Source: Azospirillum sp. SYSU D00513 | GTDB taxonomy: Bacteria > Pseudomonadota > Alphaproteobacteria > Azospirillales > Azospirillaceae | NCBI RefSeq assembly: GCF_017356015.1 | Contig: NZ_JAFIQV010000052.1 | Location: 1 to 44,433 of the forward strand | Length of the DNA: 44,433 bases | Direction of reading: 5' to 3' | In this document: positions 31,856 to 42,500 of the stretch, one piece after another | How positions within the stretch are numbered: the stretch's first letter is position 1 | Layout: each line of letters opens with the position of its first letter | Translations under genes and position numbers: made by a program | The notes under the pieces: model-generated | Told to the model about the DNA's origin: nothing | Seen by the model: the letters and a program-made list of their open reading frames with translations, nothing else | The model's database searches: none

Positions 31856-32728
31856 TCAGGCGACCGCCGCGGCCCCGCTCAGCCCTTGGGCACGGCCGGC
31901 GCGCAAGGCCACATCCCGGACGTCGAAGCCGTCCGCGGCGCCGTGAAGCTCGTCGGCGGTAGCACCGTAGAGATGGCGCAGGAGCTGCGGCGTCAGGCCG
32001 GCGCTCGGCCCGTCATAGACGACCGACCCGTCGCGCAGGGCCACCGTGCGCGGGCAGTAGCGGACGGCGAAATCGACCTGGTGGAGGGACACCACGACGG
32101 TGGTGCGGTCCTCGGCGTTGATCCGCGCGAGGATCTCCATGACGCGTCGGGAGGATTCCGGATCGAGCGAGGCGATGGGCTCGTCGGCAAGGATGACCTT
32201 GGCCCGCTGGACCAGCGTGCGGGCGATGGCGGCGCGCTGCTGCTGGCCGCCGGACAGGGTCGAGGCGCGCTGCCAGGCCATCTCGTGCAGGCCGACCCGC
32301 GCCAGCGCGTCGAGCGCGGCCTGGCGTTCCTCCACCGTGAAGCGGCCGGTCAGGCTGCGCCACAAGGGCACGCGGGACAGCGTGCCGGCCAGCACGTTCG
32401 TCATCACCGGCAGGCGCCCGACAAGGTTGAACTGCTGGAAGACGAAGCCGACATCGGCCCGGACGCGGCGGATGTCGGACGACACGCGCCCGTCAGCCTG
32501 CACGCTCCGGCCCAGCATCTCCACGCTCCCCGGGGCCTTGTCGCCCGCCAGCCCCACGAGATGGCGCAGAAGCGTCGACTTGCCCGAGCCGGACGCGCCG
32601 ATCAGGGCGACCATTTCACCGGGCTGGACCTCGACGTTCACGTGGTCGAGCGCTTTGCGCGCCCCGAAGCTCCGCTGGAGCTGCTTCACCCTGATGGCTG
32701 GTTTGGCCGGCGCTTTTGGTGTCGGCAT
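31856..32728 (-). CDS. phnC: Phosphonate ABC transporter ATPase PhnC
   Basis: 290 residues. Walker A GASGSGKSTLLRHLVGL, the PhnC-type Q-loop GFVFQQFNLVGRLPVMTNVL, signature LSGGQQQRAAIARTL, Walker B VILADEPIASLDP and H-loop SLHQVDFAVRYC. It powers phosphonate import. It is the first gene of phnC-phnD-phnE-acetyltransferase-phnN and is preceded by a Pho-box-like repeat. ATG 32726-32728 has AGGG at usable spacing; the ATG five codons upstream does not. Confidence 0.95.
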   Translation of the reverse strand: MPTPKAPAKPAIRVKQLQRSFGARKALDHVNVEVQPGEMVALIGASGSGKSTLLRHLVGLAGDKAPGSVEMLGRSVQADGRVSSDIRRVRADVGFVFQQFNLVGRLPVMTNVLAGTLSRVPLWRSLTGRFTVEERQAALDALARVGLHEMAWQRASTLSGGQQQRAAIARTLVQRAKVILADEPIASLDPESSRRVMEILARINAEDRTTVVVSLHQVDFAVRYCPRTVALRDGSVVYDGPSAGLTPQLLRHLYGATADELHGAADGFDVRDVALRAGRAQGLSGAAAVA

Positions 32729-32798
32729 GGAGCACCCTGACAATGAAATTGTTGGGGCGCATCCTGTTCCCTAACTCTGACATTCTGATTAGGGGAAA

Positions 32799-32816
32799 GT
32801 GACACCTTCATTACAT
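32799..32816 (-). promoter_or_regulatory. Candidate Pho box upstream of phnC
   Basis: On the minus strand, ATGTAAT-GAAG-GTGTCAC is two 7-base direct half-sites spaced 11 bases start to start, the PhoB geometry (CTGTCAT-N4-CTGTCAT); each half-site matches five of seven. It lies about 70 bp before the phnC start. Further TGTCA half-sites lie nearer the gene. PhoB control would fit phosphate-starvation induction. Confidence 0.5.
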
Positions 32817-32819
32817 GTG

Positions 32820-33320
32820 CAGTCGGAAGGAATCTCCGGCAATGCAGCCGAGAGTATACATTGTCATGATTTGTCTAATCCGGCGCACCCGCAACAAAAA
32901 GGACAGGTGGAATGCTTCTTTCTGCTGTTCGGCGGCACGGACGGCTTCGGCCTGCTCTATCTGTTCTTTCATGGGCAAGACCTTACAGCGTTCTTGCCGG
33001 TGCCGGCGGCCAGGAGGCGGGCCGCGGAAGCCGAGAGCCGCATGCCGTATGTCGATTTCCCATGGAACCGCCTGATATCAAATTCAGGAAGTTTCGATCT
33101 GTAGCGCCCCCGGGTACCCGCAGGTTGCCCGATGAGTCGTTACACCGTGACACCCTCCGGCATTTGCCCTGCCCACCAGTCAGCCGCGTAACAGGGGCAA
33201 AAGCCCGGACACTGATCTGGGCTGAGGGGTTGCCATCAGCGTAGATGTGCGCGATGTGTATTGGCATGCCAAGCGCGGAACGCCCGTCTTTGTCCGGCCT
33301 GTCGCGTGGCGACCTTGAAG
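32820..33320. other. 500 bp without a recognisable gene, edge of the polysaccharide region
   Basis: Between the phnC promoter region and the GT61 gene end no frame on either strand has a convincing protein or start signal. It contains a CCCCCGGGTACCCG stretch near 33105, which could be the end of an old mobile element, but no transposase or paired end was found. The junction between conserved phn genes and the accessory polysaccharide genes lies here. Confidence 0.4.
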
Positions 33321-33322
33321 CC

Positions 33323-34804
33323 CTATGCATCGATAAACTCCACCGCCTGCATCACGCTCGGGGGGGCCACCGTGAAGTCGCTGCTGTGACTCGGCAGGCT
33401 CCGATCAGGCGATACGACCGCGCAGTACCGCAGCCCTTTCGTTAAACTGATATCGCGGAAGGGGCGGCGTTCCAGGACGGTTCGGGAGAAGATCTCTACC
33501 ACCTTCGTGCCGGGCGTCATGAATGCCACGTTTGCCATGCCGGCGCCGTGCGGCCCGACCACGATCTCGGCTTCAGAAAAGACCTTGATCTGATCCTCAA
33601 AGCTCAAGTCACCTGGGCAGATGAGCTCGAAACCATGGGGGGCCAAGGCCTCCATAAGGGCCTCTTCGTTCGACACGCGACGGATGGAGGCGTCGCGGCG
33701 CGAGACGTAGATTTTGCGCCACGGCTTTGGCCGAAGTCCTTGATGCTCCAGGAGGGCGGCGATGCACTCTGCAAAGGCCGGTGAGACCCGGCGCTGCAAC
33801 CTCGGGTCGGTGACGATCGGCACATACAGGTCCGCCACCCGGTCCCAGCGGTTGTTGCGGATAATGATGTCATTCTGCTCGATGCCGATCATCGCCAGCG
33901 TCTTGAGACACCGATCCATGATGGCGCGGGACGGCATGCGCGCGGTGCGCAACATAATTTTCGGCTTGGCTCCACCTAGGAGGCGCGAGGCGATGAAGGC
34001 TCGCGGCAGGCACTCCGTCAGCCAAAGAGCGTAGTTAGCGAAGCCACCTTTCTGGATCGCGACAACCGGCTCGGCGACGTAATCGTCCATGGCCAAACTC
34101 CCGAAGTCTGTGAAGTAGACGGCGCCTTCCGCGTCCGTCGCAAAGCCTTGACTGTCCCATCCCCCTTCCACGGTTTCGAGAGCGATGTTTCGGTTGTCCG
34201 TGATTACGGCACCGGTCGGGCCGACCAGCGCCCCGCGGAAGAAGAAGCACCTGGCCGGCGGCATGTATTCATTGACCGCGCGAAAGTTGGAGTAGACGTG
34301 TTCCCTTTCCGGATCGTCCCCTGGCACTCCGAAAACCGGGATGTCCGGATGCGCATAGGCAACCTTTGCTCCGACTGTGATGCTGGACTGCCTGGTGAAA
34401 GCGACGGGCTCAAACGGCACGGCTTCACGCTGCTCCGGCACATCGTAGAGGCTCACAACCTCAAGCGGCTGATGGACCCGGCCGACCGATCCGCTGGCGT
34501 GCTTGCCGAAGGCGACGGTCCATTCATGGTCGGCAACCCTGACCTCCACAACAGCGCCGCCACCAGGTTGGAAGTGGTGAGGGCGAAGCTTAAACTCGAA
34601 ACCATGAGGACCATAGCCGACCTTCACAAGATCGTTGCGCATGATGTTGGCGCGGACGGTCGATACCACCGAGCCATCCACAAGGATCTCGACCGAAAAG
34701 CTCTCGGCTGGGTCTGCCTTGTTCGCGACCCAACCAGCGACACGATCTCTTGTGCAGACGTCAACGCTTCCGATAAGCACAGTGTCCAACATGGCGGCGC
34801 TCAC
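33323..34804 (-). CDS. GT61-family glycosyltransferase with N-terminal beta-sandwich domain
   Basis: 493 residues. Residues about 10-110 form a beta-rich domain (DRVAGWVANKADPAESFSVE, then NDLVKVGYGPHGFEFKL) of a type often attached to surface-glycan glycosyltransferases. The rest is a DUF563/GT61 domain: FGSLAMDD, KGGFANYALWLTECLPRAFI, KIYVSRRDASIRRVSNEEAL, and the hallmark VVGPHGAGMANVAFMTPGTK followed by VVEIFSR. Such enzymes build capsule, exopolysaccharide or O-antigen sugars. The gene lies next to a decayed transposase. A similar beta domain is in the large double glycosyltransferase at 39.5-42.9 kb. Confidence 0.85.
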   Translation of the reverse strand: MSAAMLDTVLIGSVDVCTRDRVAGWVANKADPAESFSVEILVDGSVVSTVRANIMRNDLVKVGYGPHGFEFKLRPHHFQPGGGAVVEVRVADHEWTVAFGKHASGSVGRVHQPLEVVSLYDVPEQREAVPFEPVAFTRQSSITVGAKVAYAHPDIPVFGVPGDDPEREHVYSNFRAVNEYMPPARCFFFRGALVGPTGAVITDNRNIALETVEGGWDSQGFATDAEGAVYFTDFGSLAMDDYVAEPVVAIQKGGFANYALWLTECLPRAFIASRLLGGAKPKIMLRTARMPSRAIMDRCLKTLAMIGIEQNDIIIRNNRWDRVADLYVPIVTDPRLQRRVSPAFAECIAALLEHQGLRPKPWRKIYVSRRDASIRRVSNEEALMEALAPHGFELICPGDLSFEDQIKVFSEAEIVVGPHGAGMANVAFMTPGTKVVEIFSRTVLERRPFRDISLTKGLRYCAVVSPDRSLPSHSSDFTVAPPSVMQAVEFIDA

Positions 34805-34945
34805 TCCTCAATGGCGCCGGATGTTCACTCAAACTCGGACAACAGTCCAGCGCACGCGACGTTGTTGCAGCGAGGCGGAGATTGCGGGTGGCGAGGCGGC
34901 ATCGTAGGAGAGGCGCCACCGATCTTTCCACGTTCCGATCCGACC

Positions 34946-35873
34946 AACGCCGCTCGTCGCCACCACATCCCTAAGCAGCGACACCGAGTTCGCAACTGGA
35001 AGGATTATGATGCCGCACTGCGGGCGGGTGGCGGCCTGACCGTCTGGTTCAGCGACGAGGCCGTGGAGCGTTGGCGCGCCGAGACTCGAGCGACACCGGG
35101 CGGACAACGCACCTACTCCGAACTGGCGATCCTCACGGCGTTGATGCTGCGCGCGGTGTACACCTTGACCCTAAGGCAAACGGAGCGTTTGCTCGCATTC
35201 TTGGTCCAGTTGCTCGGGCTCGATCTGGCGCTGCCGAACCATTGCACGGTGCGCCGCTGGGCCCAAACCGTCGCGGTCCCGACCCCGCCAGCGAAAGCCA
35301 CCGAACTGATCCGTCTGCTGGTCGACAGTACTGGCGTGAAGCTGTGCGCGCCCGGTGACTGGCTGGTTGAGAAGCACGGCACACGCCGGCGCCGCGCGTG
35401 GCGCAAGCCTCACGTCGGCCTGAATGCCACCACTAAGCGCATCGTCACCGCGACACGGACCGATCATGACGTGGACACGCCTGGCAAGTCGGCCCTCTGC
35501 TGGACCAGATCGTCAAGCCCCTCAATGCCGTCGTCGCCAATGGCGCCTACGACCGGAGCGGCATCCGAGAGCGGCCGTGGTCGTGCTACCGCGCTCCACG
35601 GCGGTTCCGAGCGACACCGCGCAGAGCAACGCGACACCGCGAGATCGGCATCTGCAGGCCATCGCCGAGGATGGTCGCATGGCATGGCAGACGACGTCCG
35701 GCTTCAACGTGCGTGCGCTCCCGGAGGCCTTCTTCAGCCGCTACAAACACGTGATCGGGGATGGTCTACGCTTCCACACCGACGACCGGCAACAGACCGA
35801 GATCGCGGTTGCCGTCCTCGTCCCGAACCGCATGCTCGGCCTCTGGCGCCCGGATTCTGTCCGCGTTGTGTGA
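34946..35873 (+). pseudogene. IS5-family transposase, decayed by two frameshifts
   Basis: Three frames in order give one transposase: RHRVRNWKDYDAALRAGGGL through LLVDSTGVKLCAPGDWLVEK and RRAWRKPHVGLNATTKRIVT in the first; VGPLLDQIVKPLNAVVANGA in the second; RDRHLQAIAEDGRMAWQ and YKHVIGDGLRFHTDDRQQTE in the third, stopping at 35871-35873. Frame breaks lie near 35475 and near 35575. The catalytic ADGAYD motif reads ANGAYD here, losing the second catalytic Asp. The first Asp (VDSTG) is kept. No intact start, and I could not find terminal inverted repeats. It is inactive. Confidence 0.8.
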
Positions 35874-35988
35874 TCAGGGACACCAACTTGCCGGCATCAG
35901 CTTTGGCTGTCTCCATACAACCGCGTCACTGGTCAGCCGATCTTCGTCGTCTGACCAGCCGCTTGAGCGATGGCAAGTTGTGCTGACG

Positions 35989-38088
35989 TTAATCCCTAGA
36001 AACAGACCCGATCTCGCTGCTATACCTTGATTTTATATCAGCAAGGGACAGAGCGTTGAATCTTTTGTAGTCTGCAAGCAAATGGGCATAATCAACTCTG
36101 GAAATTGCTTCAACTTTCCCAAATCCTACCCCTAGAATGTTGCGAGCTGTTCGTCTGCGCCAGCAAACGAGTTGGGCCTGGGTTTCTTTGACCAGCGCAA
36201 ATTCAATCATAGGGTAGAATGTCTCTATAAAGTACACTAGCCGGTAAACATCACCCATCCAAGCGCTCGAGTTATCATTGAACGGGTTATCCGGCGATCG
36301 TATTTTAGATACGAGGCCGGGATCACTGATGCTTGCCAGATAGGACGACGGAAGCACATCGTCGATGATAATTACGCCGTTTCGGTCCAGCTTAACCAGT
36401 GCATTGTTAAAGTCGCGCAATGTCTGCTCAAATGTATGCAGACCATCCAGAAAGACAACGTCAAAGCATAAATCTTTATGCCGCTCGCCGAAGAAATAGT
36501 CATCCGATTTCACTTCCTCGAGAATGACCCCTGGTTTCTCCACATCAGCTCTTGAAAAACGAAAATTCGGATCAATACCCACCTTCAAATGAGCGATGAC
36601 CTCACGGAATGTCTCGGCCTTCCAAAGGCCGACCTCTAAGTAACGACATTGAGGGAACTCTTTTGTGAACTCATTGATAACATCTGACCGTCGTTCAACG
36701 CGCATGGTGGGCTCCTTCCTGTGAACGATATTGCTGGCTTGAGAGATTATTCCAAAAACATTTACTAGATCGTAGGACCCAAAGTACTCCGGTTCACTTA
36801 CCTTTGCAGAATTTCTTACGTCTTCCTCACCAACGTATTGGGGCGCAAGCGATCCCTCTGATTGATCTCTGACCCATCCGGCTGGCTTGCTCGCAATTAC
36901 GTGCCTATTCGTATGGACCACACCAGGAATACTGAAAAACCAGCCTACTTTGTGTTGCTGTGTACCGTGGTGGCAGATGTAGAAGCTACATACAGACGCA
37001 AGCGAAAGAGACAATGGAAGCCGGACTCCAGCACCATTGTACATTCTCTTAGCGGCGCCTTTCAGTAACCTTTCAGTCTCTAGTATAACCTCATCCGCAA
37101 CCGATGCAGTCTGCTGCGCCAGTTGAAGCGAGTTATCCAAAAATCTAATTGCGCGATAGCTCCGATTACTATCAATATCGCGTGGAAGAGAAAATCCATC
37201 CAGCACGACAGCGACCCTCGAGCTCAATGAAAGGACCCCTGCACAGATTTGGGAGAGTGCAGCAACCTGATTCACTAGTGTACGGTTGTGAGATCGTACA
37301 GAAACCCATATGATGTTATCATAAGTCTTTACTTCCTCCAGCACGCGCGCCTCATCGGCTGTGAGATCCTCCATTGAGGCGTCAAGGCACAAACGCTTTG
37401 TCCTCGCGCTAACCTTTGCGCCGCCAATTGGGACCCACAGCGTCCCGATGGAAAGCGCTTCGCGCTCAGCGACTATTTTGTGGACATTAACTGCTGGGAG
37501 AGCTTTGCTTAGGTCAAAGATGGGAGAGTACGTCACATACAAATTTCGAATTTGAAGTGCGTGCTCCCAAATGGTCTCAACCAAAGGAGAGAGTTCATTC
37601 CAGACATGATGAGCGAAGTTCTGATGCCCAATCAGAGGGCGGACATCGAATTTTGCAATGCCTGTGCCTAGCTCAGTGTGGAGACGTGCTGTTTCTTGGT
37701 CAAGAAATTCGATGAGTTCATGGTCTACCCTGATTGGAGAAAAAGCAATTATGGTACGCGAGGAAGGATAGTATGCGGACGAGATTCCCCGCGATTTCGA
37801 GATCTCGTCAGTCATGAGCCAAAATGGATCGGTATCATTAAAGAAGTAACAAACCTGATTGTCAGCGCACCGAAGCGAACCTAAGGGTTGTAACTCATTT
37901 CCATTCGCAGGAGAGGGAACAACAATGACCCCTGTTTCGATTGCCCTAGCTTGGTAATATAGCATCCCTTTTTCACTAATACGGCGATTCGCTGAATAAA
38001 CAAAGCGCTCGAGTTTATCCAATAGTGGTGCCCATGTGATCTCGTTAGCGCTAGAGGGCACAACAACCTTTACCGTGGCGTCGCTCAT
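35989..38088 (-). CDS. Large protein with C-terminal class I methyltransferase, surface glycan region
   Basis: 699 residues. The first 460 or so have a GT61-like flavour (LIGHQNFAHHVWNELSPLVE near residue 155; FYICHHGTQQHKVGWFFSIP near 380, like the HGAGM motif region) but I cannot assign it firmly. The last 230 are an SAM-dependent methyltransferase: CRYLEVGLWKAETFREVIAH, VGIDPNFRFS, CFDVVFLDGLHTFEQTLRDF and GVIIIDDVLPSSY. It may modify a sugar or its carrier. The gene is noticeably more AT-rich than most of the window and uses rarer codons, which suggests recent acquisition. It is followed downstream by the decayed IS5 element. Confidence 0.7.
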   Translation of the reverse strand: MSDATVKVVVPSSANEITWAPLLDKLERFVYSANRRISEKGMLYYQARAIETGVIVVPSPANGNELQPLGSLRCADNQVCYFFNDTDPFWLMTDEISKSRGISSAYYPSSRTIIAFSPIRVDHELIEFLDQETARLHTELGTGIAKFDVRPLIGHQNFAHHVWNELSPLVETIWEHALQIRNLYVTYSPIFDLSKALPAVNVHKIVAEREALSIGTLWVPIGGAKVSARTKRLCLDASMEDLTADEARVLEEVKTYDNIIWVSVRSHNRTLVNQVAALSQICAGVLSLSSRVAVVLDGFSLPRDIDSNRSYRAIRFLDNSLQLAQQTASVADEVILETERLLKGAAKRMYNGAGVRLPLSLSLASVCSFYICHHGTQQHKVGWFFSIPGVVHTNRHVIASKPAGWVRDQSEGSLAPQYVGEEDVRNSAKVSEPEYFGSYDLVNVFGIISQASNIVHRKEPTMRVERRSDVINEFTKEFPQCRYLEVGLWKAETFREVIAHLKVGIDPNFRFSRADVEKPGVILEEVKSDDYFFGERHKDLCFDVVFLDGLHTFEQTLRDFNNALVKLDRNGVIIIDDVLPSSYLASISDPGLVSKIRSPDNPFNDNSSAWMGDVYRLVYFIETFYPMIEFALVKETQAQLVCWRRRTARNILGVGFGKVEAISRVDYAHLLADYKRFNALSLADIKSRYSSEIGSVSRD

Positions 38089-38114
38089 CCGGATGCTCCA
38101 AGTGTATCAATCTG

Positions 38115-39461
38115 CTACTGATTTTCCCGAGATAACTTAGATATTTCTATATCAGTATTCTCAACGGCATATGGAAGGCCGCGTTTGGCCCATGAGTCGA
38201 ATACAGAACCTATGTCTAGGGCAACCCCACCCTGCCGCTTTATGAGGTCGCAGTAGTACTTCCCGAGTATGCCGGCTCCGACAAGAAAAAGGCATCCAGA
38301 GATGTCGCCAAGCTTCAGAAGCCGTGTTTCGACGTATCTATATAGGTCGGGATACTGACCAAACCCTGTACTTCCGCGCCATGTGTAATGGCCAGGAACC
38401 CTTATGTAATTGAGGTCGGCTCGCCCGAAAACGTTAGCTAAGTCAGGTCGGAGGTCCCATGGCCCAACCAAGTATATCCATTTCGCCTGCAAGACGATAT
38501 TTTTGAAAATTGCCCCCTTAGCTGCTGCAAGCTGGAACACATTTGTGCCAACATAATCGGTCGGCTTCAATGGCCGAGTGCTAGACATAGCATAAAGCAT
38601 GGCGCAGGCGTACCCGAGCATGCCGTGGGTGATGGCCTTTTGCATACCACAATAGAACTCAGAAACTGGAACGCCGAGCATATCGGCATTCTGCACTGAT
38701 TGCTCGAGTTTTCCTCTCAGGAAACTCATCGATGCTCCTATCCAATTATCGGGGTCAGCGGCCTTCACGCGCTGCATGGACTCCGGTCCAAACTGATAGT
38801 GCAGGACCTGTGCGAGCACCTCCTGATCCGTAAAATGTCCTGGGTAGCCCAATACCCTTCCCTCGCCGTCGCCTAATCTGACTAGCGAGAAGCCATGCCT
38901 CCGTGTAATTGCACCCAATATCCTTTTTTCAATATTTTCGCTGCAAGAGGGTGTTAGGTAGTCACCATGCAACCCCATCTCCCGCGACCAGGACTCTGCG
39001 GAACGGACAATGTACGCGCGACGGCCAATTGGGTTTTGACTGATCTCAACAAAAATTTCGGCGGTGACTGCTCCAGATAACTTAAAAACGTCGAAGTCAC
39101 CATCAAAATGCCACTGCTCCTCACTGAGTGAGACATCGAGTACAAATGTCGAAGGAGTCTTGAAGCCTTCTAAAGGAATTTGAGTGCATACGGACCCGTA
39201 TGAGGGAACGGTCGCTGTGGCGATCGGTATGTCCTGCCACCTTACAATTGCTTTGCCACTCCGGCCCGAATGGGAAGGTGTAGCTGTCAATCGCAAGTGC
39301 AAGATGCAGAAAGCATACCGTTCGTCGGGGCTGCCTCCGGTAGCCTCGGCGCGAAGTACATTACGCCCAACACTCAAGGACACCTTTCCCGACGGAAGAG
39401 CCTCACATGCTCTAATTGGAACTATTGATACAGCAGCAAGCTCCACCTTGCACCCCCTCAA
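38115..39461 (-). CDS. GT-D fold glycosyltransferase
   Basis: 448 residues. Residues about 1-145 form a beta-rich domain of unknown role. The catalytic part begins near 175: FSLVRLGDGEGRVLGYPGHF contains the DxE motif (D198-E200) of GT-D enzymes such as the serine-rich-adhesin glycosyltransferases. The C-terminus GCLFLVGAGILGKYYCDLIK, then GGVALDIGSVFDSW, is the GT-D nucleotide-sugar end. It probably adds a sugar to a surface polymer; donor and acceptor are unknown. It is AT-rich like its neighbour, 26 bp away, and probably co-transcribed. Confidence 0.75.
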   Translation of the reverse strand: MRGCKVELAAVSIVPIRACEALPSGKVSLSVGRNVLRAEATGGSPDERYAFCILHLRLTATPSHSGRSGKAIVRWQDIPIATATVPSYGSVCTQIPLEGFKTPSTFVLDVSLSEEQWHFDGDFDVFKLSGAVTAEIFVEISQNPIGRRAYIVRSAESWSREMGLHGDYLTPSCSENIEKRILGAITRRHGFSLVRLGDGEGRVLGYPGHFTDQEVLAQVLHYQFGPESMQRVKAADPDNWIGASMSFLRGKLEQSVQNADMLGVPVSEFYCGMQKAITHGMLGYACAMLYAMSSTRPLKPTDYVGTNVFQLAAAKGAIFKNIVLQAKWIYLVGPWDLRPDLANVFGRADLNYIRVPGHYTWRGSTGFGQYPDLYRYVETRLLKLGDISGCLFLVGAGILGKYYCDLIKRQGGVALDIGSVFDSWAKRGLPYAVENTDIEISKLSRENQ

Positions 39462-39546
39462 CTTTGAACAGGAGCGTTTATGTACTTAACGCTCCTAGCA
39501 ACGTTCTTTCAATCGACTCGACGACGGTTAGGCAAAACTCGCGACG

Positions 39547-42500
39547 TTAGGTGCGCGCCTTTAGCGGCACGAGCGCATTCGCTGTGTCCGGGACATAGAT
39601 TCCGGCCATCTCCAGAGCCTTGCGCATCAGCATCCTGCCTTTTTCGAACGAGTACACGGTTCGTGCCTGCTCGCGAGAGTGCATCGACAACGCCTCCCAG
39701 AGCGTCTGGTTTGTGTACAGCCGCGCTACGGCATCGGCCCACTCTTCCGGCGTCTCCGCGACCAGCGCGTCGATACCCTGGCGGATTGCTGTGCCCTCGG
39801 CGGCAATCGTCGACAGCACTGACGGCGTGCCATAGGCCAGCCCGTCAATCACCTTGCCTTTGATCCCGGCGCCAGTAATTAGGGGCGCGACGAACACCCG
39901 ACAGGCGTTGTAGACGTCCGCTACGTCCTCGACGTAACCCTCGATCACGACGTCCTCGCTCGCCAGCGCGCGGATCTCGTCCGGCACCCGGCTGCCGTAG
40001 ATGCGGAACCGCAGCCCAGGCACCCGCTTGCGCAGCAACGGCATGACCTTCTGAATGAAAAACAGCACTGCCGACCGGTTCGGCGGGTGTCCGAAACCCC
40101 CAAGGAACGCCACATCCTGCCTCGCTTGGAACCCAGGGATATCGTCCACCACATCAACCACCCACGGGCACGTCGCCACCTTCGTTGAAGCCAGATTATG
40201 GCTCATGATGACAGCGTGCTCGGTCGTGTTGTAGGACAGCGTCACGTCCACTCGCCGCATCACCTCCAACTCCTGGTCGCGCATGGTGAGGGCGTCGAGC
40301 AGGGCGTCCTGGTTGTTGGCCGCGATCGCCTCGCGCATCTCGCGCAGGAAGTGCAGGTCAGCGTTGCAGAACAGGATCTTCGCCTGTGGGGCCAGCCGGC
40401 GCAAGATTTCAAGCACCTGCTGCGCCACGCTGTAGCGGGTCACGTACACGATGTCGAACTCCCGACCACGCTCGGTCAGAAGTTCCTCGATCGATGTTGT
40501 GAAGGGCGCGTACACGGCCTCGACGCCCATCCGCTGGAGGCGTTCGGTATAAGCGCCCAAGTAGGCGAAGTTTAACGGCGCGAACGTCAGCTTGAAGCCG
40601 AGCCCCTGGAGCAGGCGCATCTCCTGGATCGCCGCGTAGCTGCCGGCGTCGTTGTCCGGGCGCGGCGGTTCGGCATCGATCACCAATGCACGGTGCAGGA
40701 TGCCACGGTCCTTGTTGAGGTCGACGTCCTTACCCTCCTCTCCGTTGAACCGGCAAGCCGCCGCCCACTTGCGCTTGAACTTCGGCCGGTTGATCTCCTG
40801 GTACCGCTTGATGCCCGAGGCGGTGCTCGTGCCGTTGCTCATGCCCTCGAAGTGATAAACGACCGACATCGGTGCGTAGACCGTCTTCAGGCCCTGTGCC
40901 CGCACCTTGAAAGCCAGATCCGTGTCCTCGAAGTAGGCCGGGCAGAATTCCTCGCTAAAGCCGCCGACGGCGTCCCACACCGTGTGGGGCAGCATCACGG
41001 CAGCGCCGGACAGGTAGTCGGCCTGGCGTGCGTAGTTGTACTGCGGCGCGCGCGCATTTGCAGCCCGGCCGTAGTTCCATGGGTTCCCGGTGTTCCAGAC
41101 GATGCCGCCTGCCTCCTGCAGCTTGCCGTCAGCGTAGAGCAGCTTAGAGCCTGCCATGCCGACGCCCTCGAAGGTGTCGAACACGAACAGGAGTTCGTCA
41201 AGCCAGCGCGACGTAGGCTCGGTGTCGTTGTTCAGGAAGACGACGTACTGGCCGCGCGCCTTGCTCGCACCGAGGTTACAGGCCCGGATGAAGCCCTGTG
41301 CGGCCTCGTTGCGCACATAGATGACGTTGGCCACGACCTCGCTCAACGAGCGCGTCTCGTCGGAGGAGCCGTCGTCCACGACGATCACCTCAAAGCTCGC
41401 CTTGTTGTAAGCAAACGCCAAGGCCGCTAGGCAGTTGTAGGTGACGGCAAACTTGTTGTGCACCGGCACTACAATCGAGACCTGCGGCGCCATCACCTTC
41501 GGCAGCGCGAAGCGCGGGAAATGTCGCCGCCTCTCGAAGCCCTCCACCAGGATCTCGTGCAGGAAGCCCAGTTGCGACAATGTCGTCGAAAGCGCCGAGC
41601 GCTCGCTGGTCTCTGCTTGCCCGAGTGCGCTGAGCCAGTCACGGATGTTCTGATACCGGTAGCCCGCCGCGGGCGCGGCAGCGGCCGGAAGGTTGGCGCC
41701 GGCGTGCTGCTGCAATGCGCTCCAAGGCGTCATGAAGGCCGGAGCGATCTCCGCAAGTTCGCCGACCGGCGCGTGCGTTTGGGCTGCCCGCACCGTGAAT
41801 TGATGTGGCAGGCCATCGCAATAGCTCCGCGGGATCGCCAAGCGGAAGCCATAAGCCTGATCCTTACGATGCTGGTCGGCCACCCCACCCCCAACCACGA
41901 TGCCGTCGATGGCGAAGCTAAGCTCGACGGGGCCGCCGAGTACCTTGTCGCGAACCCAGCCGACCACCACCGTCCCGTCCAGCGCCTCGACGCGTCCGGT
42001 CACGCCGGCCGTCTCCGAGAACACCTGCGGCGATCCGAACACGTGCTCTCCGCTGGCGCGATCGAAGACAGCAACCTCGTGCGGCTCGCCATCGAAATAG
42101 ACGCTCGGCAAGGTCATCGTCATCGTCTGCCCCTGGCCACCGCAACGGCGCAAGGCGTCCATTTCCTCGGGTCCCCAGGCGGCCGGGGTCCACTCCTGCA
42201 CGGCGTCGTCGGCAACGCACCCTAGCCAGAGGCGCAGGAAGAAAAGGTAATTGTCGGCGGCCTTAGGACGCTTGCGCATTACGAGGCGGACATACGCCGA
42301 TCCTGCCGGCGCCGCGGCAGTGACGACCGCACGCTTGTAGTCGGAAAGCCGCCGTCCGCCCAAGGCGTTCCGAATGGTCTCCGTCGCCTCCCTCAGCTGC
42401 TTTTTGGCCGCGTCGTAGAACTCCAAGACCAGTTCCCCGTGGCAGCGATGAGCTGCAAAATAGGCAGAGGCTTGGTAGGTTGCGCCGGGCACGACTGGCA

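Noticed and set aside
33100..33150. CCCCCGGGTACCCG stretch as the end of an IS66-like element
   Set aside because: Only a loose resemblance from memory; no matching second end, target duplication or transposase found nearby.
34148..34940. First part of the long plus-strand frame leading into the transposase
   Set aside because: It is antisense to the GT61 gene and has no transposase similarity until about 34946; the open frame is accidental.
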